64,000 nt of DNA from Fodinicurvata fenggangensis DSM 21160 (GTDB taxonomy: Bacteria > Pseudomonadota > Alphaproteobacteria > Kiloniellales > DSM-21159): NCBI RefSeq assembly GCF_000686045.1, contig NZ_JMLV01000001.1, positions 310,001-374,000 of the forward strand, in the 5' to 3' direction. Positions 59,318 to 64,000 of this stretch are shown piece by piece. The notes beneath the pieces were generated by a model. That model was not told the DNA's origin. It made no database searches and saw only the letters and a program-made list of their open reading frames with translations. Each line of letters opens with the position of its first letter. The first letter of the stretch is position 1. The translations under genes and the position numbers were made by a program.

Positions 59318-60169
59318 ATGCCTCGCACAGCCTATGTCAACGGTCAGTACGTGCCGCACAACGATGCCTTCGTGCATATCGAAGATCGCGGCTATCAGTT
59401 TGCCGACGGGGTTTACGAAGTCGTTCCCGTCTTGTCCGGTAAACTGGTCGATGAGGAACGGCATCTGGATCGCCTGGAGTATTCGCTATCGGAACTGAGC
59501 ATTCCCATGCCCATGAGCCGTCGTGCGCTTCAGCTTGTTTGTGCCAAGGTGATCGAGCGCAACCGCCTGACCAATGGCTTCGTCTACATGCAGGTGACAC
59601 GGGGGGTCGCCCCCAGGGATCACAAGTATCCAAAGAACGTGAAGCCTGCGCTCGTCGTTACCGCCAAGCAGACGAAACCCCAGGCCGCCAAGATCCTCGA
59701 GGAAGGCGTAGCCGTCAAAAGCGTGCCGGACATCCGGTGGCATCGGCGCGATATCAAGTCGATTTCGCTGTTGCCGAATTGCATGGCCAAGCAGGCTGCA
59801 GTGGAAGAGGGGGCTTTCGAGGCCTGGATGGTCGAGGGGGATGGAACCGTAACGGAAGGCTCCTCCACCAACGCCTGGATCGTGACCAAGGACGGGGTTC
59901 TTGTAACCCGCAAGGCCAATCACGACATCCTGAATGGCATTACCCGCCTGGGCGTGCTTGATGTGGCGGGAGATACGGGTGTGAAGTTCGAGGAGCGCCC
60001 CTTCACACTTGAAGAGGCCTATGAAGCACGGGAAGCTTTCTTGACGTCCAGCACGAACCACATAACGCCTATTACGCGGATTGATGAGCGTTCTGTTGCG
60101 AATGGAAAGCCAGGCTCCGTGACCTTGAATCTGCGCGAAGCCTATCTGAACCACATTACCAGTGCTTGA
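59318..60169 (+). CDS. dat: D-amino-acid aminotransferase
   Basis: A class IV pyridoxal-phosphate aminotransferase that makes D-alanine or D-glutamate type amino acids for the cell wall. The 283 residues show the PLP-binding Lys147 in RDIKSISLLPN, GYQFADGVYEVVPV near the start, YMQVTRGVAPRDHKYP, and EGSSTNAWIV. These fit the D-amino-acid group rather than the branched-chain group, although substrate range cannot be settled by motif alone. Confidence 0.9.
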   Translation: MPRTAYVNGQYVPHNDAFVHIEDRGYQFADGVYEVVPVLSGKLVDEERHLDRLEYSLSELSIPMPMSRRALQLVCAKVIERNRLTNGFVYMQVTRGVAPRDHKYPKNVKPALVVTAKQTKPQAAKILEEGVAVKSVPDIRWHRRDIKSISLLPNCMAKQAAVEEGAFEAWMVEGDGTVTEGSSTNAWIVTKDGVLVTRKANHDILNGITRLGVLDVAGDTGVKFEERPFTLEEAYEAREAFLTSSTNHITPITRIDERSVANGKPGSVTLNLREAYLNHITSA

Positions 60170-60172
60170 GGC

Positions 60173-60826
60173 ATGCCGGGAGATCGTATGCCCCCACGGG
60201 CACTGCTCTTCGATTGGGACAATACGCTCGTCAACACTTGGCCGACCATTCACGCTGCGCTGCATGTAACCTTCGAAAACTTTGGCTTACAGCCGTGGTC
60301 ATTGGAGGAAGTGCGTCATAACGTGCGTGTTTCGGCTCGTGAGGCTTTCCCAGATCTTTTTGGCGAACGTTCCGATGAAGCATTGGATGTCTTTTATGAG
60401 GCATTCAAGGCACAGCATCTGGAACAATTGGCAGCGATAGAAGGCGCAACAGAGCTGCTGGCGGATTTACATGGTCGTGGCCTTTATCTGGGAGTTGTCA
60501 GTAACAAGTCAGGCTCATTCCTGCGTCGTGAGGTTGCCCATTTAGGCTGGGACCCATTCTTTTCGAAGGTTATTGGGGCAACAGATGCTGAAAGGGATAA
60601 GCCGGCTGTTGATCCCGTCATGATGGCGTTGGAGGGTTCCGGGATTTCGCCGTCGCGTGATGTCTGGTTCATCGGGGATACCGATGTGGACCTGCTTTGT
60701 GCCGAGAATGCGGGCTGTACGGGTGTCCTCCTGCGACCTGAACCTCCGGCAGAGGGAGAGTTCCCACGGACCTGGACCCATTTTCACGCTTCTGATTATC
60801 GCTGTCTATTGGCGCTGCTGCGATAA
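60173..60826 (+). CDS. HAD-family phosphatase (phosphoglycolate phosphatase-like)
   Basis: A 217-residue haloacid-dehalogenase hydrolase. The catalytic motif is LLFDWDNTLVNTW (nucleophile Asp in DWDNT) near residue 14. Motif II is GVVSNKSGSF, motif III has the Lys in RDKPAVDPVMM, and motif IV is WFIGDTDVDLLCA. A cap domain lies between. It resembles Gph/PpaX-type enzymes; the substrate is not fixed. It begins 3 bp after the aminotransferase gene. Confidence 0.9.
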   Translation: MPGDRMPPRALLFDWDNTLVNTWPTIHAALHVTFENFGLQPWSLEEVRHNVRVSAREAFPDLFGERSDEALDVFYEAFKAQHLEQLAAIEGATELLADLHGRGLYLGVVSNKSGSFLRREVAHLGWDPFFSKVIGATDAERDKPAVDPVMMALEGSGISPSRDVWFIGDTDVDLLCAENAGCTGVLLRPEPPAEGEFPRTWTHFHASDYRCLLALLR

Positions 60827-60984
60827 ATCCCTATCTAGGAAATTGCGCGGCGATTTCCGGAGGTGTTTCTGCCATATCGCGAATGACCATTATCTGGTAA
60901 ACGGAGCGTTGACAGCGCTGTAGGATATAAGCAGCAAACCCCGTGAAAGAAAATTAATTGACCTAAGGAAAGGGGGAAATACCA

Positions 60985-61251
60985 ATGGCCGGCGAGAAGT
61001 CCCAGAATGTACAGGATGTGTTCCTGAACAGCATCCGAAAGAACAAGATTCCGGTCACAGTCTTCCTGGTAAACGGCGTTAAGCTGCAGGGGATCGTTAC
61101 CTGGTTTGATAACTTCTGTGTGTTGTTGCGCCGCGACGCGCATTCCCAGCTCGTATACAAGCATGCCATATCCACCATCATGCCGAGCGGCCCTCTCCAG
61201 CTGTTTGAACCAGCGGAGAAGGAAGCCGAGGAAACCGGCGAGGAAACCTGA
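60985..61251 (+). CDS. hfq: RNA chaperone Hfq
   Basis: Hexameric Sm-like protein that pairs small RNAs with mRNAs. The 88 residues show the Sm1 motif ([20 protein letters not shown]), [20 protein letters not shown] and the Sm2 motif [11 protein letters not shown]. The C-terminal tail is short and acidic ([14 protein letters not shown]), as in other Alphaproteobacteria. AAGGGGG lies before the ATG. The gene pairs with hflX, 12 bp downstream. Confidence 0.98.
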   Translation: MAGEKSQNVQDVFLNSIRKNKIPVTVFLVNGVKLQGIVTWFDNFCVLLRRDAHSQLVYKHAISTIMPSGPLQLFEPAEKEAEETGEET

Positions 61252-61263
61252 CAAGGAACGCGT

Positions 61264-62595
61264 TTGACAGAAAGGGTACGTACAGAGGAAAGCGGCCCCG
61301 CGAAAGACAGGATAATCGAGGGAGAGACCTGCCTTGTAATCCATCCTGTCGAAAAGAAGTCGGGTATGGCCCAAAGCCATGCGGAAGCGCGCCTGGAGGA
61401 GGCAGTGGGCCTGGCGGCCGCGATCAACCTTCAGGTGGCGCACGCGGAAGTGATTCGCCTGGATAAACCCAGGCCAGCCACACTTGTTGGCATGGGAGTC
61501 ATAGAGCGCCTTCGCACAAAGGTGCAGGAGGAGCATGCCGTCGTCGTTGTTGTTGATTCGGCCCTGACGCCTGTCCAGCAGCGCAATCTGGAGAGCGAAC
61601 TGGAATGCAAGGTTATCGACAGGACCGGTTTGATACTGGAAATCTTCGGTGCGCGCGCCCGCACGAAAGAAGGGCGGTTGCAGGTGCAGTTGGCGGCACT
61701 GAACTACCAACGCTCACGTCTTGTCCGGTCCTGGACGCACCTTGAGCGACAAAGAGGCGGTGCGGGCTTCATGGGCGGTCCTGGCGAACGCCAGATCGAG
61801 CTGGACCGCCGTATGCTGGACGAGCAGATCATACGCTTGAAGAAAGCGCTTAAACAGGTGCGCCGCACGCGATCACTACATCGGTCCGCACGCCAGCGTG
61901 TGCCTTATCCGGTGATTGCGCTGGTAGGTTACACAAACGCCGGGAAATCCACTCTTTTCAATCGAATGGCATCGGCCGAGGTCAAGGCGGAAGACCAGCT
62001 GTTCGCGACTCTTGACCCGACGATGCGGGGGATCCGGCTTCCATCGGGGCTGGAGGCAATACTCTCGGACACTGTTGGCTTCATAACGGACCTGCCGACC
62101 GATCTGGTTGCGGCTTTCCGGGCCACTCTGGAAGAAGTGGTGGCCGCCGATGTCATACTGCACGTGCGTGATGTCTCCCACCCAGAAACAGAACTGCACA
62201 AACAGAGTGTCCTTCAGGTTCTGCACGACCTGGGCGTGGCGGGGGAGGATTCTCCCGATGCGAAGCCAATCATCGAGGTTTTCAACAAGATAGATTTGCT
62301 GGACCAGGAAGCGCTTGAGAACTGGCGTGCCCTGGCAGAACGCGGGGCCGGCCGGGTCATGGTCTCTGCCGTTAACGGCGAGGGCATAGATTTTCTTCAG
62401 GAAATTATAGAACAAAGGTTGCGTGAGCAGGATGAGCTCTTATCTCTCGCCATAGATCTGAAGGACGGTGCAACCCTGGCCTGGTGCTATGAGCATGGGC
62501 GGGTCATCTCCCGTCACGATGACGAAAGCAAGGCACATATCCGCGTGTCACTTGATCCGGCAAACGCTGCCCGCTTAAAGGCCTTCGAAGCCTGA
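61264..62595 (+). CDS. hflX: Ribosome-associated GTPase HflX
   Basis: GTPase that splits stalled ribosomes under stress. The 443 residues have the N-terminal HflX domain, the linker helices (GGAGFMGGPGERQIELDRR), and the G domain with GYTNAGKST (G1), DTVGF (G3) and NKID (G4). The start is TTG at 61264, with AAGGAA upstream at normal spacing. It follows hfq directly. Confidence 0.95.
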   Translation: MTERVRTEESGPAKDRIIEGETCLVIHPVEKKSGMAQSHAEARLEEAVGLAAAINLQVAHAEVIRLDKPRPATLVGMGVIERLRTKVQEEHAVVVVVDSALTPVQQRNLESELECKVIDRTGLILEIFGARARTKEGRLQVQLAALNYQRSRLVRSWTHLERQRGGAGFMGGPGERQIELDRRMLDEQIIRLKKALKQVRRTRSLHRSARQRVPYPVIALVGYTNAGKSTLFNRMASAEVKAEDQLFATLDPTMRGIRLPSGLEAILSDTVGFITDLPTDLVAAFRATLEEVVAADVILHVRDVSHPETELHKQSVLQVLHDLGVAGEDSPDAKPIIEVFNKIDLLDQEALENWRALAERGAGRVMVSAVNGEGIDFLQEIIEQRLREQDELLSLAIDLKDGATLAWCYEHGRVISRHDDESKAHIRVSLDPANAARLKAFEA

Positions 62596-62624
62596 AACGG
62601 GGATTTTCCAAGCCTCTGTAAAGG

Positions 62625-62652
62625 TTGACTCACCCTTGGACCTGAATAGTAT
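62625..62652 (+). promoter_or_regulatory. Predicted groES promoter
   Basis: TTGACT (62625-62630) and TAGTAT (62647-62652) are spaced 16 bp apart, a good match to a housekeeping sigma factor promoter. The CIRCE element begins about 10 bp after the -10 box, where bound HrcA would block transcription. No heat-shock sigma-32 type promoter was recognised. Confidence 0.7.
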
Positions 62653-62662
62653 GCCGGACTTG

Positions 62663-62689
62663 TTAGCACTCTATGCGGATGAGTGCTTA
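62663..62689 (+). promoter_or_regulatory. CIRCE element (HrcA operator), one mismatch
   Basis: TTAGCACTC - 9 bp - GAGTGCTTA. The consensus is TTAGCACTC-N9-GAGTGCTAA, so the left arm is perfect and the right arm deviates near its end (TTA for TAA). It lies between the predicted promoter and groES, as is usual for HrcA-controlled chaperonin operons. It implies an HrcA repressor encoded elsewhere in the genome. Confidence 0.95.
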
Positions 62690-62747
62690 AAGCTTTCATT
62701 CACAACATAACCGTCGTTACCAAACGTCCTTAACGAGGAGATAGCAG

Positions 62748-63035
62748 ATGAAATTTCGGCCGCTGCATGACCGCGTCGTCGTCGAGCCGCTGGACCAGGA
62801 AGAGAAAACCGTTGGCGGAATCATCATTCCCGATTCGGCAAAGGAGAAGCCGATGCAGGGCAAGGTGCTCGCGGTCGGTCCCGGCGCCCGTGGCGATGAT
62901 GGCAAGGCGATCCCGCTTGATGTCAAGGAGGGCGATACCGTGCTCTACGGCAAATGGTCCGGCACAGAAGTCAAGGTTGATGGCAAGGATGTGCTGATCA
63001 TGCGTGAAAACGACATCATGGGCGTCACAAGCTGA
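62748..63035 (+). CDS. groES: Co-chaperonin GroES
   Basis: Caps the GroEL cavity. The 95 residues are complete: [39 protein letters not shown] with the mobile loop, and [12 protein letters not shown] at the end. AACGAGGAG lies upstream of the ATG. It is 68 bp before groEL and shares its CIRCE-regulated promoter. Confidence 0.98.
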   Translation: MKFRPLHDRVVVEPLDQEEKTVGGIIIPDSAKEKPMQGKVLAVGPGARGDDGKAIPLDVKEGDTVLYGKWSGTEVKVDGKDVLIMRENDIMGVTS

Positions 63036-63043
63036 TTGCCTGA

Positions 63044-64000
<957 letters not shown>

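Noticed and set aside
60909-60931. TTGACA with TATAAG upstream of hfq as a promoter
   Set aside because: The spacing between the two boxes is only 11 bp, too short for a sigma-70 promoter.

Overview
The window is a 64 kb piece of an alphaproteobacterial chromosome, most like Rhodospirillales in the broad sense. The basis is gene order and gene content: hom-glpX-recJ, dusB-ntrBC-ntrYX-trkA-dat-hfq-hflX, tpiA-secG-pyrG-kdsA-eno-pdhABC-lpd-lipA, a fused ispDF, a class I PHA synthase, and a PDH E1 beta carrying its own lipoyl domain. It is gene dense, with many 4-bp ATGA overlaps. I see no insertion sequence, prophage, CRISPR array or rRNA operon. The genus cannot be fixed from the sequence alone.

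Layout. 1-8.7 kb: a partial PHA synthase (minus strand), an OmpA-type lipoprotein, the hom-glpX-recJ block, a secreted von Willebrand-type (DUF1194) protein, tRNA-Glu, a 580-bp unexplained spacer, and an exported OmpA-domain protein ending in a strong bidirectional terminator. 8.7-22 kb (all minus strand): a molybdenum-hydroxylase system. It holds CoxG, CoxS, CoxL (form II active-site loop) and CoxM, and, further on, MoxR, a CoxE-like protein, a two-gene XdhC and a molybdopterin-binding/nucleotidyltransferase fusion. A complete ydbH-ynbE-ydbL set (inner membrane to outer membrane phospholipid bridge) lies between the structural and the maturation genes. 22-26.2 kb: moeA, moaC, trpC, trpD and trpG, coupled by overlapping stops and starts. 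26.2-30.3 kb: an apparent insertion that separates trpG from trpE. It carries a CueR-like regulator, a divergent polysaccharide deacetylase, and a three-gene cassette of amidoligase, class I glutamine amidotransferase-like hydrolase and VTT-domain membrane protein. 30.3-33.7 kb: trpE and ppiD.

33.9-46.7 kb (plus strand): tpiA, secG, pyrG, kdsA, eno, ftsB-like, the pyruvate dehydrogenase complex (pdhA, pdhB, pdhC, lpd), lipA and a COQ10/RatA-like gene. This links lower glycolysis to acetyl-CoA, with lipoate synthesis beside the complex that needs it. 46.7-49.6 kb (minus): ispDF, pgpA, pncC and a CPBP protease as one operon. 49.7-62.6 kb (plus): a CcsA/YpjD-like membrane protein, dusB, both nitrogen two-component systems (ntrBC, ntrYX), trkA, a D-amino-acid aminotransferase, a HAD phosphatase, hfq and hflX. 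62.6-64 kb: a CIRCE-controlled groES-groEL operon cut by the window end.

Most likely to repay attention: the amidoligase/GATase/VTT cassette inside the trp operon, the ydbH-ynbE-ydbL set wired into a molybdenum-hydroxylase maturation operon, and the form II Mo-hydroxylase itself, whose substrate is unknown.
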